Shown here piece by piece: positions 52,329 through 64,000 of a DNA stretch of 64,000 nt (within the stretch, counting starts at the first letter, position 1; every line of letters begins with the position of its first letter). The notes beneath the pieces are model-generated. The model had not been told where the DNA came from. It saw nothing but the letters and a program-made list of their open reading frames with translations, and did not search any database. The position numbers were made by a program, and so were the translations under genes. This stretch comes from Thauera aromatica K172 (lineage in GTDB: Bacteria; Pseudomonadota; Gammaproteobacteria; Burkholderiales; Rhodocyclaceae): assembly GCF_003030465.1 (NCBI RefSeq), contig NZ_CP028339.1:2170001-2234000 (forward strand), read 5' to 3'.

Positions 52329-53150
52329 ATGCACGCTTTACAAAACCTCATCGACGACGCCTTCGAAAACCGCGCCAGCCTGTCGCCGGCCTCGGCCCCG
52401 GCCGAGACCCGTCGCGCGGTCGAAGAAGTCATCGCCGGCCTCGACGCCGGCACCCTGCGCGTGGCCGAGAAGAAGGACGGCCAGTGGGTGGTGAACCAGT
52501 GGATCAAGAAGGCGGTGCTGATTTCCTTCCGCCTGCGCGACAACGAAGTGGTCAACGCCGGCGGACTCAATTACTACGACAAGGTCGACACCAAGTTCGG
52601 CGACTACACCTCCGACCAGTTCCGCAGCGGCGGTTTTCGCGTGGTGCCGCCGGCGGTGGCGCGCAAGGGCAGCTTCATCGGCAGGAACGTGGTACTGATG
52701 CCGTCCTACGTGAACATCGGCGCCTATGTCGATGAAGGCACGATGGTCGACACCTGGGCCACGGTCGGCTCGTGCGCGCAGATCGGCAAGAACGTCCACC
52801 TGTCGGGCGGCGTGGGCATCGGCGGCGTGCTCGAACCGGTGCAGGCCGGCCCCGTCATCATCGAGGACAACGTCTTCGTCGGTGCGCGCTCGGAAGTGGT
52901 CGAAGGGGTGATCATCGAGGAAAACGCGGTGCTGTCGATGGGCGTCTACATTGGCCAGAGCACCAAGATCTACGACCGCGAGACCGGCGAGATCAGCTAC
53001 GGCCGCGTGCCCGCCGGCGCGGTGGTGGTGCCCGGCAGCCTGCCTTCGGCCGACGGCAAGTACAGCCTGTACTGCGCCGTGATCGTCAAGAAGGTCGACG
53101 CCCAAACCCGCGCCAAGACCGGCATCAACGAACTGCTGCGCGGCGCCTGA
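52329..53150 (+). CDS. dapD: 2,3,4,5-tetrahydropyridine-2,6-dicarboxylate N-succinyltransferase
   Basis: DapD (273 aa) adds succinyl to tetrahydrodipicolinate. N-terminal helical domain, then a left-handed beta-helix ([57 protein letters not shown]). It is 20 nt after dapC; dapE follows beyond one intervening gene. Confidence 0.97.
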   Translation: MHALQNLIDDAFENRASLSPASAPAETRRAVEEVIAGLDAGTLRVAEKKDGQWVVNQWIKKAVLISFRLRDNEVVNAGGLNYYDKVDTKFGDYTSDQFRSGGFRVVPPAVARKGSFIGRNVVLMPSYVNIGAYVDEGTMVDTWATVGSCAQIGKNVHLSGGVGIGGVLEPVQAGPVIIEDNVFVGARSEVVEGVIIEENAVLSMGVYIGQSTKIYDRETGEISYGRVPAGAVVVPGSLPSADGKYSLYCAVIVKKVDAQTRAKTGINELLRGA

Positions 53151-55580
<2,430 letters not shown>

Positions 55581-55690
55581 AGTCTTTTCCGGCACGGCGA
55601 CCCGATGGCCGGGCTTGCCGCCGCCGGGGCGCTTGTTCGCAACCACGGCCGCAGCTGCGGCACGACTGAACTTCTCTGCAGAGAGCACAC

Positions 55691-56635
55691 ATGACCGAAC
55701 ACGACCACACCGACGACGAACTGGAACACGAGCACGAGCACGGCCCGCTCGCCGAGCTCGTCACCGTACGCGACTGGCTGCGCTACGCGGTAACGCGCTT
55801 CAACCGCGCCGGCATTTTCTGCGGCCACGGCGTCGGCGACACCTACGACGAGGCGGTCTGGCTGATCCTCGGCAGCCTGGCGCTGCCGCTCGACCGCCTG
55901 GAGCCCTTCCTCGACGCCTGCATTCCCGGCGAAGAGCGGATCGGGCTGCTCGAGGCCATCGAGCAGCGCGCCGATGCGCGCAGGCCGACCGCTTACATCC
56001 TGGGGGAAGCCTGGCTCGGCGACTTCCGCTTCACCGTCGACGAGCGTGTGATCGTGCCGCGCTCGTTTTTCGCCGAGCTGCTCGAAGACGGCCTGAGTCC
56101 TTGGGTGGAAGACCCGGAGAGGGTCGGCAGCGCGCTCGATCTGTGCACCGGTTCCGGCTGCCTCGCTGTGCTGATGGCGCACGCTTTTCCCCATGCCGAA
56201 ATCACCGCCGCCGACCTGTCCGAGGATGCGCTGGACGTGGCGCGACAGAACGTCGCCGACTATGGCCTGGAAGAGCGCATCGAACTGGTCCACAGCGACG
56301 TCTTCTCGGCGCTGCGGGGCCGTCGCTTCGACTTGATCCTGAGCAACCCGCCCTACGTGACGGCCGAGGCGATGGACGCCCTCCCTCCCGAATACCTGCA
56401 CGAGCCGCGCATGGCGCTGGCCTCCGGTGAGGATGGGCTCGACGTCGTGCGCGAATTGATCGCGCACGCCGCGCAGCACCTGAACCCGCGCGGCGTACTC
56501 GCGGTCGAGGTGGGGCACAACCGGGACCTTGTCGAAGCGGCGTTCCCGGAGCTTCCGTTCACCTGGCTTTCGTCGCGTGGCGGCGACGACATGGTGTTCG
56601 TGCTGAAAAGGGAAGAGCTGCCCGGCGCGGACTGA
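55691..56635 (+). CDS. prmB: 50S ribosomal protein L3 N5-glutamine methyltransferase
   Basis: PrmB (314 aa) methylates a glutamine of ribosomal protein L3. HemK-type fold with the SAM loop ALDLCTGSGCLAV and the catalytic NPPYV. The N-terminus has an unusual His/Glu-rich stretch (TEHDHTDDELEHEHEHG) of the kind that can bind metal, not typical of the family core. GAGAG lies 5 nt upstream. Confidence 0.93.
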   Translation: MTEHDHTDDELEHEHEHGPLAELVTVRDWLRYAVTRFNRAGIFCGHGVGDTYDEAVWLILGSLALPLDRLEPFLDACIPGEERIGLLEAIEQRADARRPTAYILGEAWLGDFRFTVDERVIVPRSFFAELLEDGLSPWVEDPERVGSALDLCTGSGCLAVLMAHAFPHAEITAADLSEDALDVARQNVADYGLEERIELVHSDVFSALRGRRFDLILSNPPYVTAEAMDALPPEYLHEPRMALASGEDGLDVVRELIAHAAQHLNPRGVLAVEVGHNRDLVEAAFPELPFTWLSSRGGDDMVFVLKREELPGAD

Positions 56636-56641
56636 AACCTG

Positions 56642-56657
56642 GCCCCCGGAAGGGGGC
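56642..56657. terminator. hairpin between convergent prmB and iscX
   Basis: GCCCCC-GGAA-GGGGGC forms a 6-bp stem with a 4-nt loop in the 31-nt gap between the two stop codons. Its symmetry suits a bidirectional terminator, but no U-run is present. Confidence 0.45.
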
Positions 56658-56666
56658 GGGTCCGGC

Positions 56667-56861
56667 TCAGGCGACCTCGTCGATCCAGGCCTGCTGGATT
56701 CCCTCGAGGATGCGCTCGCCGCAGCGCTTGGGGTCGTCGTCGAACTCCGGCAGCGCCATCACCCAGTTCATCAGATCGACGAAATTGACTTTCGCCGGGT
56801 CCGCATCCGGATAGGCGTCCGCGAGCTCGATGGCAATTTCCTGAACGTCGGTCCACTTCAT
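56667..56861 (-). CDS. iscX: Fe-S assembly protein IscX
   Basis: IscX (64 aa) is a small acidic winged-helix protein that binds IscS and may modulate iron delivery. MKWTDVQEIAIELADAYPD and the C-terminal LEGIQQAWIDEV match the family end to end. It is 1 nt after the ferredoxin gene and is the last gene of the isc cluster. Confidence 0.94.
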   Translation of the reverse strand: MKWTDVQEIAIELADAYPDADPAKVNFVDLMNWVMALPEFDDDPKRCGERILEGIQQAWIDEVA

Positions 56862-56862
56862 C

Positions 56863-57204
56863 TCAGTGTTTCCCTTCGCGGGCCATGTTGATGGTGTAGC
56901 GCGGGATTTCCACGACCAGCGGGGTGTCGCCCACCACCGCCTGGCACGACAGGCGCGACTGCGGCTCCAGCCCCCAGGCCTTGTCGAGCAGGTCTTCCTC
57001 CTCGTCTTCGGCCGGATTCAGCGAACCGAAGCCTTCGCGCACGATGACGTGGCAGGTGGTGCAGGCGCAGGATTTCTCGCACGCGTGCTCGATGTCGATG
57101 CCGCCCTGCAGCAGGCTGTCGCAGATCGTGGTGCCGGGGGCGGCCTCGATCACGCTGCCGTCGGGGCAGAGCTCGACGTGGGGAAGGACGATGATCTGGG
57201 TCAT
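56863..57204 (-). CDS. fdx: ISC-type [2Fe-2S] ferredoxin
   Basis: The 113-aa adrenodoxin-type ferredoxin has the four cluster cysteines Cys42, Cys48, Cys51 and Cys87 in the same positions as E. coli Fdx, plus an extra Cys46. It supplies electrons for cluster assembly on IscU. The start overlaps the hscA stop (ATGA). Confidence 0.96.
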   Translation of the reverse strand: MTQIIVLPHVELCPDGSVIEAAPGTTICDSLLQGGIDIEHACEKSCACTTCHVIVREGFGSLNPAEDEEEDLLDKAWGLEPQSRLSCQAVVGDTPLVVEIPRYTINMAREGKH

Positions 57205-59069
57205 AGTTCGAGTTCGTCTACCTTGTGGCCCGCCAGGGCGCCGCGGATGCTGCTGTCCATGCGGCGGGCGGCGAATTCGTCGGTGGCACGCGCGAGGGCG
57301 TCGATGCCGGCCTTGATCGCGCGGTGGTCGCTGCCTGCGCGCAGTTCCTGCAGGCGGGCGATGGCGGCCTCGATCGCGGCGCGTTCGCTGTCGGTCAGCA
57401 GCGCGCCGTCCTTTTCCAGCGCATGGCCGCAGGCCTCGATGACCCGGTCGGCCTCGACCTGCTGCTCGCGCAGGTTGCGCGCCATCATGTCGTCGTCGGC
57501 ATGCTCGACACTGGACTTGAGCATCTCGGTGATCTCGTCGTCGGACAGGCCGTAGGACGGCTTGACCAGCACGCTGGCCTCGACCCCGGAAGACATCTCG
57601 CGCGCCGACACCGACAGCAGGCCATCGGCATCGACCTGGAAGCTGACCCGGATGCGCGCCGCCCCGGCGACCATCGGCGGGATGCCGCGCAGTTCGAAGC
57701 GCGCCAGCGAGCGGCAGTCGGACACCAGCTCGCGTTCGCCCTGGACGACGTGGAAGGCCATCGCCGTCTGGCCGTCCTTGAACGTGGTGAACTCCTGGGC
57801 GCGGGCGATCGGCAGGGTGGAATTGCGCGGCACGACCTTTTCCACCAGCCCGCCCATGGTTTCCAGGCCGAGCGACAGCGGAATGACGTCGAGCAGCAGC
57901 CAGTCGTCCTGGTCGGTGCGGTTGCCGGCGAGGATGTTGGCCTGCATCGCCGCGCCGAGGGCGACGACCTTGTCCGGATCGAGGTTGGTCAGCGGCTCCT
58001 GGCCGAAATAGTTGGCCACCGCGCGCTGGATGTGCGGCATGCGGGTGGCGCCGCCCACCATCACCACGCCCTTGATGTCGTCGGCCGCCAGTCCGGCGTC
58101 GCGCAAGGCCTTGCGCACCGGGCTCAGGGTCTTCTGCACCAGGTGGCGGGTCATTTCGGCGAACTGCTCGCGGGTGACGACGAGATCGACCTCCTCGCCC
58201 GACGCCAGGCGCAGGTGGATCGGTGCTTCCTCGCACGAGGTCAGCAGTTCCTTGGCTTCGCGCGCCTTCATCTGCAGGCGGCGGGCGTCTTCCAGCGACG
58301 GCGGCTCGATGTTGGCCTGGTCGAGCACCCAGCAGAACAGGCGGTGATCGAAATCGTCCCCGCCCAGCGCCGCATCGCCGTTGGTCGACAGCACTTCGAA
58401 CACGCCGCGCGACAGCTTCAGGATCGACAGGTCGAAGGTGCCGCCGCCGAGGTCATACACCGCATAGACGCCTTCGGCGGCGTTGTCCAGGCCATAGGCC
58501 ACCGCCGCTGCGGTCGGCTCGTTGAGCAGGCGCAGCACATCGAGCCCGGCGAGGCGCGCGGCGTCCTTGGTCGCCTGGCGCTGGGCGTCGTCGAAATACG
58601 CCGGCACGGTGATCACGGCACCGACGAGCGGGCCGCCGAGGCTGGCCTCAGCGCGCTCGCGCAGCCGGCGCAGGATCTCGGCGGAAACTTCGACCGGGCT
58701 CTTGACCCCTTGGACCGTGCGCAGGCGGACCATGCCGGCGCTGTCTTCGAAGTCGTAGGGCATGGTCTCGATGTAAGCCACGTCCTTCAGCCCCCGCCCC
58801 ATGAAGCGCTTGACCGAAACAATGGTGTTGCGCGGGTCGGTGGCCTGCGAGCGGATCGCGCCGTGGCCGACTTCGATGCTTCCATCGGCACAGTAGCGCA
58901 CCACCGAAGCGAGCATGGTGCGCCCGCCCTCGTCGGGCAGGCATACGGCGATGCCGTTGCGGACGGTGGCGACGAGCGAGTTGGTGGTACCCAGGTCGAT
59001 GCCCACCGCGAGCCGGTGCTTGTGCGGCTCGGCGGAGAGGCCGGGTTCGGCGATTTGCAGCAGGGCCAT
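57201..59069 (-). CDS. hscA: Fe-S assembly Hsp70 chaperone HscA
   Basis: HscA (622 aa) is the specialised Hsp70 that, with HscB, releases clusters from IscU. ATPase-domain motifs [26 protein letters not shown] and [13 protein letters not shown] are present, followed by the substrate-binding domain. The DnaK-type acidic EEVD tail is absent, as expected. Confidence 0.97.
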   Translation of the reverse strand: MALLQIAEPGLSAEPHKHRLAVGIDLGTTNSLVATVRNGIAVCLPDEGGRTMLASVVRYCADGSIEVGHGAIRSQATDPRNTIVSVKRFMGRGLKDVAYIETMPYDFEDSAGMVRLRTVQGVKSPVEVSAEILRRLRERAEASLGGPLVGAVITVPAYFDDAQRQATKDAARLAGLDVLRLLNEPTAAAVAYGLDNAAEGVYAVYDLGGGTFDLSILKLSRGVFEVLSTNGDAALGGDDFDHRLFCWVLDQANIEPPSLEDARRLQMKAREAKELLTSCEEAPIHLRLASGEEVDLVVTREQFAEMTRHLVQKTLSPVRKALRDAGLAADDIKGVVMVGGATRMPHIQRAVANYFGQEPLTNLDPDKVVALGAAMQANILAGNRTDQDDWLLLDVIPLSLGLETMGGLVEKVVPRNSTLPIARAQEFTTFKDGQTAMAFHVVQGERELVSDCRSLARFELRGIPPMVAGAARIRVSFQVDADGLLSVSAREMSSGVEASVLVKPSYGLSDDEITEMLKSSVEHADDDMMARNLREQQVEADRVIEACGHALEKDGALLTDSERAAIEAAIARLQELRAGSDHRAIKAGIDALARATDEFAARRMDSSIRGALAGHKVDELEL

Positions 59070-59086
59070 CTGATGTCTTCCGTGCT

Positions 59087-59620
59087 CTAGTTTTCGAGGG
59101 CCAGCAGGGCCTCGTCGATTTCTTGCTGGAGTTTGTCGATGAACATCAGCCGACGCACGGTGTCGGCTGCCGCTTCATAGTCGTGTTCGTCATCGAGCTG
59201 GCTCCCGAGGTGGCTGCGGACCTCGCGCGCGTGGTGCAGCAGGCGCCGGTGCAGTTCCTCGAGTTCGTGTGCCTCGGCGGCATCGCGCGCCTCCTCCACT
59301 GCTTCGCGCCATTCCATCTGCTCCATCAGGAACTCGGGCGACATCGCGGTGTTGGTTTCGAGGGCGGCATCCACGCCCGCCAGTTCGAGCAGGTACTGGG
59401 CGCGGTCGAGGGGCCGGCGCAAGGTGCGGAAGCCTTCGTTCACCCGGGTCGCCATCTGCATCGAGAGGCGTTTTTCGGCGTCGGACAAGTGGGCGTGGCG
59501 ATCGGGGTGGACCTGCGCCTGGAGCGCATGCCATGCCGCCTCGAGGGCGGCATCGTCGAGCGCGAAGCGGCGCGGAAGGCCGAACAGGCTGAAGTAGTCG
59601 CCGGTGAGATCGATGCTCAT
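59087..59620 (-). CDS. hscB: Fe-S assembly J-protein HscB
   Basis: HscB (177 aa) is the J-domain partner of HscA. HPD motif at residues 38-40 within an N-terminal J domain, then a C-terminal three-helix bundle that binds IscU. I chose the ATG at 59620, where the family N-terminus (YFSLFGLP) begins, over an upstream in-frame start that overlaps iscA. Confidence 0.96.
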   Translation of the reverse strand: MSIDLTGDYFSLFGLPRRFALDDAALEAAWHALQAQVHPDRHAHLSDAEKRLSMQMATRVNEGFRTLRRPLDRAQYLLELAGVDAALETNTAMSPEFLMEQMEWREAVEEARDAAEAHELEELHRRLLHHAREVRSHLGSQLDDEHDYEAAADTVRRLMFIDKLQQEIDEALLALEN

Positions 59621-59630
59621 CGCGACCGCC

Positions 59631-59954
59631 TCAGACGTTGAAGCTTTCACCGCAACCGCACTGATCCTTGACGTTCGGATTGTTGAACCGGAAGCCTTCG
59701 TTGAGGCCGTCCTTGACGAAGTCCAGTTCAGTGCCGTCGAGATAGGACAGGCTCTTGGGGTCGATCACGACTTTCACGCCGTGGCTCTCGAAGACCAGAT
59801 CCTCGTCCTCGGTCTGGTCGACGAACTCGAGCTTGTAGGCCATGCCCGAGCAGCCCGAGGTCTTGACCCCGAGACGGATGCCGACGCCTTTGCCGCGCTT
59901 GCTGAGGAAGTTCGAAACGTGCCGGGCAGCGTTTTCAGACAGGGTCACGCCCAT
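59631..59954 (-). CDS. iscA: A-type Fe-S carrier IscA
   Basis: IscA (107 aa) carries Fe-S or iron to targets. The three conserved cysteines appear in TSGCSGMAY and the C-terminal CGCGESF. It lies between iscU and hscB, the standard position. Confidence 0.97.
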   Translation of the reverse strand: MGVTLSENAARHVSNFLSKRGKGVGIRLGVKTSGCSGMAYKLEFVDQTEDEDLVFESHGVKVVIDPKSLSYLDGTELDFVKDGLNEGFRFNNPNVKDQCGCGESFNV

Positions 59955-59992
59955 GGTTGTTGCTCCTGTTCATCCTGTTCGGTAAGCGCCGC

Positions 59993-60376
59993 TCAGGCGT
60001 CGTTCTTCTTCTTGTAGTCGGCGACGGCGGCCTTGATCGCATCCTCGGCGAGGATCGAGCAGTGGATCTTCACCGGCGGCAGGGCGAGCTCTTCGGCGAT
60101 CTGGGTGTTCTTGATCTCGAGCGCCTGATCGAGGGTCTTGCCCTTGACCCACTCGGTGACGAGCGAACTCGACGCGATCGCCGAACCACAGCCGTAGGTC
60201 TTGAATTTCGCGTCCTCGATGACGCCGTCCTTGCCGACCTTGATCTGCAGCTTCATCACGTCGCCGCACGCGGGGGCGCCCACCATGCCGGTGGCGACGC
60301 CTTCCTCTTCCTTGCCGAAAGAGCCGACGTTGCGCGGATTTTCGTAGTGATCCAGAACTTTTTCGCTGTAAGCCAT
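59993..60376 (-). CDS. iscU: Fe-S cluster scaffold IscU
   Basis: IscU (127 aa) is the scaffold on which clusters form. Ligands Cys37, Asp39, Cys63 and Cys106 are all at canonical numbers, and LPPVK (residues 99-103), the HscA recognition motif, is intact. Confidence 0.97.
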   Translation of the reverse strand: MAYSEKVLDHYENPRNVGSFGKEEEGVATGMVGAPACGDVMKLQIKVGKDGVIEDAKFKTYGCGSAIASSSLVTEWVKGKTLDQALEIKNTQIAEELALPPVKIHCSILAEDAIKAAVADYKKKNDA

Positions 60377-60456
60377 GATGTTTCTCCGCTTGGAGGTATT
60401 TCAAAGATTAGACCGGGATACGCTGCCCCGGTGCCTTGACCGTGCGCAGGTGCCGC

Positions 60457-61668
60457 TCAGTGTGCGGCCCACTGCACCGCATCGAGATCGACGCCGTCCT
60501 GCACCATCTCCCACAGGGGGGAGAGTTCGCGCAGCTTGCCGATCTTGTCGTGCAGCAGCTTGACCGTGTAGTCGACTTCCTCTTCGGTGGTGAAGCGGCC
60601 GATCGAAAAACGGATCGAGCTGTGCGCCAGCTCGTCGTTGCGCCCGAGCGCACGCAGCACGTAAGACGGCTCCAGGCTGGCGGAAGTACAGGCCGACCCC
60701 GACGACACCGCGATGTCCTTGATCGCCATGATCAGCGACTCGCCCTCGACGTAGGCGAAGGAGATGTTGAGGTTGTGCGGCACGCGCCGCTCGAGGTCGC
60801 CATTGACGTAGGTGGCCTCGATGTCGGTGAGGCCGGCGAGCAGCTTGTCGCGCAGTCGGCGGATGCGCATGTTTTCTTCGGCCATCTCTTCGCGGGCGAT
60901 GCGGAAGGCTTCGCCCATGCCGACGATCTGGTGGGTGGCGAGGGTGCCCGAGCGCAGGCCGCGCTCGTGGCCGCCGCCATGCATCTGCGCTTCGAGGCGC
61001 ACACGCGGCTTGCGCCGCACGTAGAGCGCACCGATCCCCTTCGGGCCGTAAGTCTTGTGCGCGGAAAAACTCATCAGGTCGACTTTGAGCGTATCGAGGT
61101 CGATGTCGACCTTGCCCGTGGCCTGCGCCGCATCGACGTGGAAGACGATGCCCTTCTCGCGGCAGAGATCGCCGATTTCGGCGATCGGCTGGACGACACC
61201 GATCTCGTTATTGACGAACATCACGGTCACCAGGATGGTGTCGGGGCGAATCGCCGCCTTCAGCACCTCGAGATCGATCAGGCCGTTTTCCTGGACGTCG
61301 AGATAGGTGGCTTCGAAGCCTTCACGTTCGAGTTCACGCACGGTGTCGAGCACGGCCTTGTGCTCGGTCTTCACGGTGATGACGTGCTTGCCCTTGCCCT
61401 GATAGAAGTGGGCGGCCCCCTTGATCGCCAGATTGTTCGACTCGGTCGCCCCCGAAGTCCAGATGATTTCCTTGGCGTCGGCGTTGACCAGCGCGGCGAC
61501 CTGGGCGCGCGCCTCCTCGACCGCCTGCTCGGCTTCCCAGCCGAAAGCGTGCGAGCGGCTCGCGGGGTTGCCGAAGTGCTCGGTCAGCCAGGGAATCATC
61601 TTTTGCGCGACGCGCGGATCGACCGGGGTCGTGGCCGAATAATCGAGATAGATCGGGAACTTCAGCAT
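60457..61668 (-). CDS. iscS: cysteine desulfurase IscS
   Basis: IscS (403 aa) takes sulfur from cysteine for Fe-S clusters and tRNA thiolation. [14 protein letters not shown] at the N-terminus, the PLP lysine in [12 protein letters not shown] and the active-site Cys in [16 protein letters not shown] mark it as the housekeeping group I enzyme. 80 nt separate it from iscU. Confidence 0.97.
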   Translation of the reverse strand: MLKFPIYLDYSATTPVDPRVAQKMIPWLTEHFGNPASRSHAFGWEAEQAVEEARAQVAALVNADAKEIIWTSGATESNNLAIKGAAHFYQGKGKHVITVKTEHKAVLDTVRELEREGFEATYLDVQENGLIDLEVLKAAIRPDTILVTVMFVNNEIGVVQPIAEIGDLCREKGIVFHVDAAQATGKVDIDLDTLKVDLMSFSAHKTYGPKGIGALYVRRKPRVRLEAQMHGGGHERGLRSGTLATHQIVGMGEAFRIAREEMAEENMRIRRLRDKLLAGLTDIEATYVNGDLERRVPHNLNISFAYVEGESLIMAIKDIAVSSGSACTSASLEPSYVLRALGRNDELAHSSIRFSIGRFTTEEEVDYTVKLLHDKIGKLRELSPLWEMVQDGVDLDAVQWAAH

Positions 61669-61687
61669 TACGTATCTCCGCAGAGCG

Positions 61688-62884
61688 TTATCCGTGTTCA
61701 GGGTTGAGGCCCGCCGATGGCCGCACCGCCACCGAGGCCAGGTTCTTGAGTTCGTCCACGACGCGGGCGAGGGCTGCGATGAATCGCTCCGTGTCGTCGG
61801 CGCGGGTATCCCGCCCCAAGCTCACCCGCAGCGCACCGCGGGCGATTTCCGGCGCCACCCCCATTGCCAGCAAGGTGCGCGAAGGCTCGGGGTTGGCGCT
61901 CGAGCAGGCCGAGCCGCTGGCGCAGGCGAAACCGGCGCGATCGAGCTTGCCGACCAGCGTTTCCCCTTCGATCGGCTCGAGGGCGAAGAATACCGTATTC
62001 GGCAGACGCGGCGCGCCGGCGCCGAAGATCCTGGCCCCCAGCTTGTGCAGCGCGCGGGCGATGCCGTCGCGCAGCTCGCCCAGGCGCCCGGCCTCGGCCT
62101 CGCGGCGGGCGCGCGCAAGCTCGCACGCCACTCCGAAGCCGACGATGGCGGCGACATTCTCGGTCCCCGAACGCAGCCCGCGCTCCTGGCCTCCGCCGGC
62201 AATCAGCGGCGACAGTTCCACCCGCTTGTCCACCACCAGCGCGCCCGCGCCGAGGGGCCCGCCGATCTTGTGCGCGGACAGGGTCATCGCATGCACACCG
62301 AGGGCGCGGAAATCGGTTTCGATCTTGCCCAAGGCCTGGACCGCGTCGGTATGGAACCACGCCCCCACCGCCCGCGCCTGCGCCGCCAGCGCAGCGATGT
62401 CCTGCACGACGCCGGTCTCGTTGTTGGCCTGCATCACCGAGACCAGGCGCGGCCGCTGTGCGAGCACGGCCTGCCAGGCGCGGTCGTCGATGCGGCCCTC
62501 GCCGTCGACCGCGATTTCATGCATGTCCCAGCCTGCCCGTGCGAGCTGGCGCGCCGGTTCACGCACACAGGGGTGCTCGATCGCACTGACCGCCACCCGC
62601 CCCGGCCTGAGCATCGCCGCCGCCCCTTTCAAAAACAGGTTGTTCGCTTCGGAGCCGCCGCTGGTGAAGACGACCTCGGTGGCGTGAGCCCCGACCGCGG
62701 CGGCCACCCGCGCGCGCGCTTCATCCACCGCCGCCCGTGCCTGGCGGCCGTATTCGTGGCGGCTGGAAGCATTGCCGAAACGAACCGGCTCGGCGCCACC
62801 GAGCCAGGGCAGCATGGCCTCGCGCACCACGGGGTCGAGCGGCGTGGTGGCGTTCCAGTCGAGATATACCGGAGCGAAACCCAT
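61688..62884 (-). CDS. second cysteine desulfurase (NifS/IscS-like)
   Basis: This 398-aa group I desulfurase is a diverged paralogue of IscS placed between iscR and iscS. It keeps the PLP lysine ([10 protein letters not shown]) and the active-site cysteine ([16 protein letters not shown]) and should be active. It differs from IscS in the loop regions and in the C-terminus, where IscS binds IscU. It starts 14 nt after iscR and ends 19 nt before iscS, so IscR should control it. Whether it serves a special acceptor is unknown. Confidence 0.92.
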   Translation of the reverse strand: MGFAPVYLDWNATTPLDPVVREAMLPWLGGAEPVRFGNASSRHEYGRQARAAVDEARARVAAAVGAHATEVVFTSGGSEANNLFLKGAAAMLRPGRVAVSAIEHPCVREPARQLARAGWDMHEIAVDGEGRIDDRAWQAVLAQRPRLVSVMQANNETGVVQDIAALAAQARAVGAWFHTDAVQALGKIETDFRALGVHAMTLSAHKIGGPLGAGALVVDKRVELSPLIAGGGQERGLRSGTENVAAIVGFGVACELARARREAEAGRLGELRDGIARALHKLGARIFGAGAPRLPNTVFFALEPIEGETLVGKLDRAGFACASGSACSSANPEPSRTLLAMGVAPEIARGALRVSLGRDTRADDTERFIAALARVVDELKNLASVAVRPSAGLNPEHG

Positions 62885-62898
62885 GCCCTCCTCCCCCT

Positions 62899-63381
62899 TC
62901 AGGCCGCGGCGATTTCGTGCATGGCGGCGATGGCGCGGCGCCGGATGTTCTTCAGCACGGCGACGTCGGGATCGGGATGGACGCGGCGATTGACCAAGGC
63001 TTCAAGGGTGACCGAATCGAGGTAGGCGTACATGCGCTTGTTGAGGTTGGCCCACAAATCGTGGGTCAGGCAGCGATGATCGTCGTGACAGTTTTCCTTG
63101 CCGCCGCACTGGGTGGCATCAAGCGGCTCATCGACCGCGACGATGATGTCGGCCACGGTGACGCTGTCCATGGTGCGCGCCAGGCGGTAACCGCCACCCG
63201 GACCGCGCACGCTGCTGACCAGCTTGTGGCGGCGAAGCTTGCCGAAGAGTTGCTCGAGATAAGACAACGAGATTTTCTGGCGCTCGGCGATGCCGGCCAG
63301 CGTAACCGGCCCGTCGGCCTGGCGCGCAGCCAGATCGACCATCGCCGTTACGGCAAAGCGCCCCTTGGTCGTCAGTCTCAT
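62899..63381 (-). CDS. iscR: Fe-S-sensing Rrf2-family regulator IscR
   Basis: IscR (160 aa) is a [2Fe-2S] winged-helix repressor of the isc operon. The N-terminal HTH (SLSYLEQLFGKLRRHKLVSSVRG) and the cluster ligands Cys92, Cys98, Cys104 and His107 match E. coli numbering exactly, so it should bind a cluster. Two IscR-type sites cover its own promoter, implying autoregulation of the whole cluster. Confidence 0.97.
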   Translation of the reverse strand: MRLTTKGRFAVTAMVDLAARQADGPVTLAGIAERQKISLSYLEQLFGKLRRHKLVSSVRGPGGGYRLARTMDSVTVADIIVAVDEPLDATQCGGKENCHDDHRCLTHDLWANLNKRMYAYLDSVTLEALVNRRVHPDPDVAVLKNIRRRAIAAMHEIAAA

Positions 63382-63446
63382 GCTTTCTCCTCGCAGAATG
63401 TCGTGGTGCGGTGGCTAGTCGGCGCTCGCTGTGCGTTGCAGCGCGA

Positions 63447-63471
63447 ATACCCGAATTTTCCACTCGACTAT
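63447..63471 (-). promoter_or_regulatory. IscR type 1-like site B (over the -10)
   Basis: A 25-nt imperfect dyad agrees with the E. coli type 1 IscR consensus at about 21 of 25 positions by my count, including the ATA...TAT ends and GA.T/TCGGG cores. It overlaps the -10 hexamer and start site of the iscR promoter. Confidence 0.65.
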
Positions 63472-63495
63472 ACGTATCCCGACAAAAACGGTCAA
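63467..63495 (-). promoter_or_regulatory. sigma-70 promoter of the isc operon
   Basis: On the minus strand TTGACC (63490-63495), 17 nt, TATAGT (63467-63472) is a near-consensus promoter about 85 nt upstream of the iscR start. It lies in the 152-bp gap after cysE, so iscR need not depend on cysE transcription. Confidence 0.75.
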
Positions 63496-63499
63496 CTAC
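63475..63499 (-). promoter_or_regulatory. IscR type 1-like site A (over the -35)
   Basis: A second 25-nt dyad (about 19 of 25 consensus positions), centred 28 bp from site B, covers the -35 and spacer. Paired type 1 sites over the promoter are the known design of iscR autoregulation in E. coli. Confidence 0.55.
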
Positions 63500-63533
63500 T
63501 CGCGGGACACGGGCGCGGCACTCGGCCGACCGC

Positions 63534-64000
63534 TCAGTCGACCATTTTCGACAGCTGGTCGGGATCGAAGTGATCGGCCGACTCTGCGGCATCATCGAAC
63601 TTGATCCCTGCGCCCTCCAGGCGGGCGATGATGGCGTGCAGGCGGCGGTCGGTGTCGACTGCGTGATCGAGCAGGCCGTGCAAAGCCTTGGCGACCGGAT
63701 CGTCCATGTCGCGGGTGACGCCGTACGCGCTGAAGCCGATCTGCTCGGCCTTTTGCGCGCGTGCGGCGTCACGCTCGGAATCGAGGATGCGCGCCGGATT
63801 GCCGACCGCGGTGGCGCCCTCCGGAACCGGTTTGACCACCACCGCGTTGGAGCCGATCTTGGCCCCGTCGCCGACGGTAAACCCTCCCAGCACCTTGGCC
63901 CCCGCGCCCACCACGACGCCGCGGCCGAGCGTGGGATGGCGCTTGGTGCCGCGATACAGGGAAGTGCCGCCGAGTGTGACTGCCTGATAGATCGTGCAGT
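63534..64000 (-). CDS. cysE: serine O-acetyltransferase CysE, C-terminal part (runs off the right edge)
   Basis: The visible ~155 residues include the left-handed beta-helix signature [20 protein letters not shown] and [20 protein letters not shown], then a C-terminal tail of ~85 residues that is longer than in E. coli CysE. CysE makes O-acetylserine, the precursor of cysteine, which is the sulfur source for the cysteine desulfurases downstream. A cysE-iscR linkage is known from other bacteria (for example Azotobacter). The start lies outside the window. Confidence 0.93.
   Translation of the reverse strand, partial: CTIYQAVTLGGTSLYRGTKRHPTLGRGVVVGAGAKVLGGFTVGDGAKIGSNAVVVKPVPEGATAVGNPARILDSERDAARAQKAEQIGFSAYGVTRDMDDPVAKALHGLLDHAVDTDRRLHAIIARLEGAGIKFDDAAESADHFDPDQLSKMVD

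Noticed and set aside
55581-55690. CCGCAGCTGCGG palindrome before prmB as an operator or terminator
   Set aside because: A 12-bp self-complementary stretch with no loop and no partner; expected by chance at this GC content.

Overview
The window is high-GC bacterial chromosome, and its gene orders point to a betaproteobacterium. The main ones are the rpsB-tsf-pyrH-frr-uppS-cdsA-dxr-rseP-bamA-skp-lpxD-fabZ-lpxA-lpxB-rnhB operon, smc-zipA-ligA, dapC-dapD-dapE and iscR-iscS-iscU-iscA-hscB-hscA-fdx-iscX. My best guess is Rhodocyclales (Thauera/Azoarcus-like); this is inference from gene content and composition, not from a database search. Most of the window is conserved housekeeping DNA.

Layout. 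1-3.8 kb: an unrecognised left-edge gene, a cytosolic M14 carboxypeptidase, yaaA and a GNAT-fold protein. 4.0-9.1 kb: the biotin operon bioA-bioF-bioH-bioC-bioD (bioB absent), with a near-perfect palindrome and a 28-codon overlapping ORF between bioF and bioH. 9.1-21.1 kb: a defence island on the minus strand, described below. 21.1-36.2 kb: the long envelope/translation operon on the minus strand, read from a promoter near 36.45 kb, with a candidate r-protein leader before rpsB. 36.5-40.0 kb: map and glnD. 40.1-42.8 kb: a methylthioinosine/methylthioadenosine phosphorylase and typA. 42.9-50.7 kb: galU, ligA, zipA and smc. 51.1-56.6 kb: dapC, dapD, a PilU-type ATPase, dapE and prmB. 56.7-64.0 kb: a full isc Fe-S assembly cluster with an extra cysteine desulfurase, an iscR promoter covered by two IscR-like sites, and the C-terminal part of cysE at the right edge.

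The unusual region is 9.1-21.1 kb. It is a type 1 BREX phage-defence operon (brxA, brxB, brxC, pglX, brxL) that looks dead. A 1388-bp IS5-family element sits exactly where the 3' half of pglX, all of pglZ and the first part of brxL should be, and no target-site duplication flanks it, as expected of an IS-associated deletion. Between brxC and pglX the operon carries a nested cassette: a VapBC toxin-antitoxin pair with its own palindromic operator, then an ABC/OLD-like ATPase translationally overlapped with a small protein carrying a PD-(D/E)xK-like D-x12-ExK signature. That ATPase/nuclease-like pair is my best candidate for an under-described defence module. The island starts 30 nt after the stop of the spoU-type methyltransferase gene and ends 12 nt from the convergent bioD stop.
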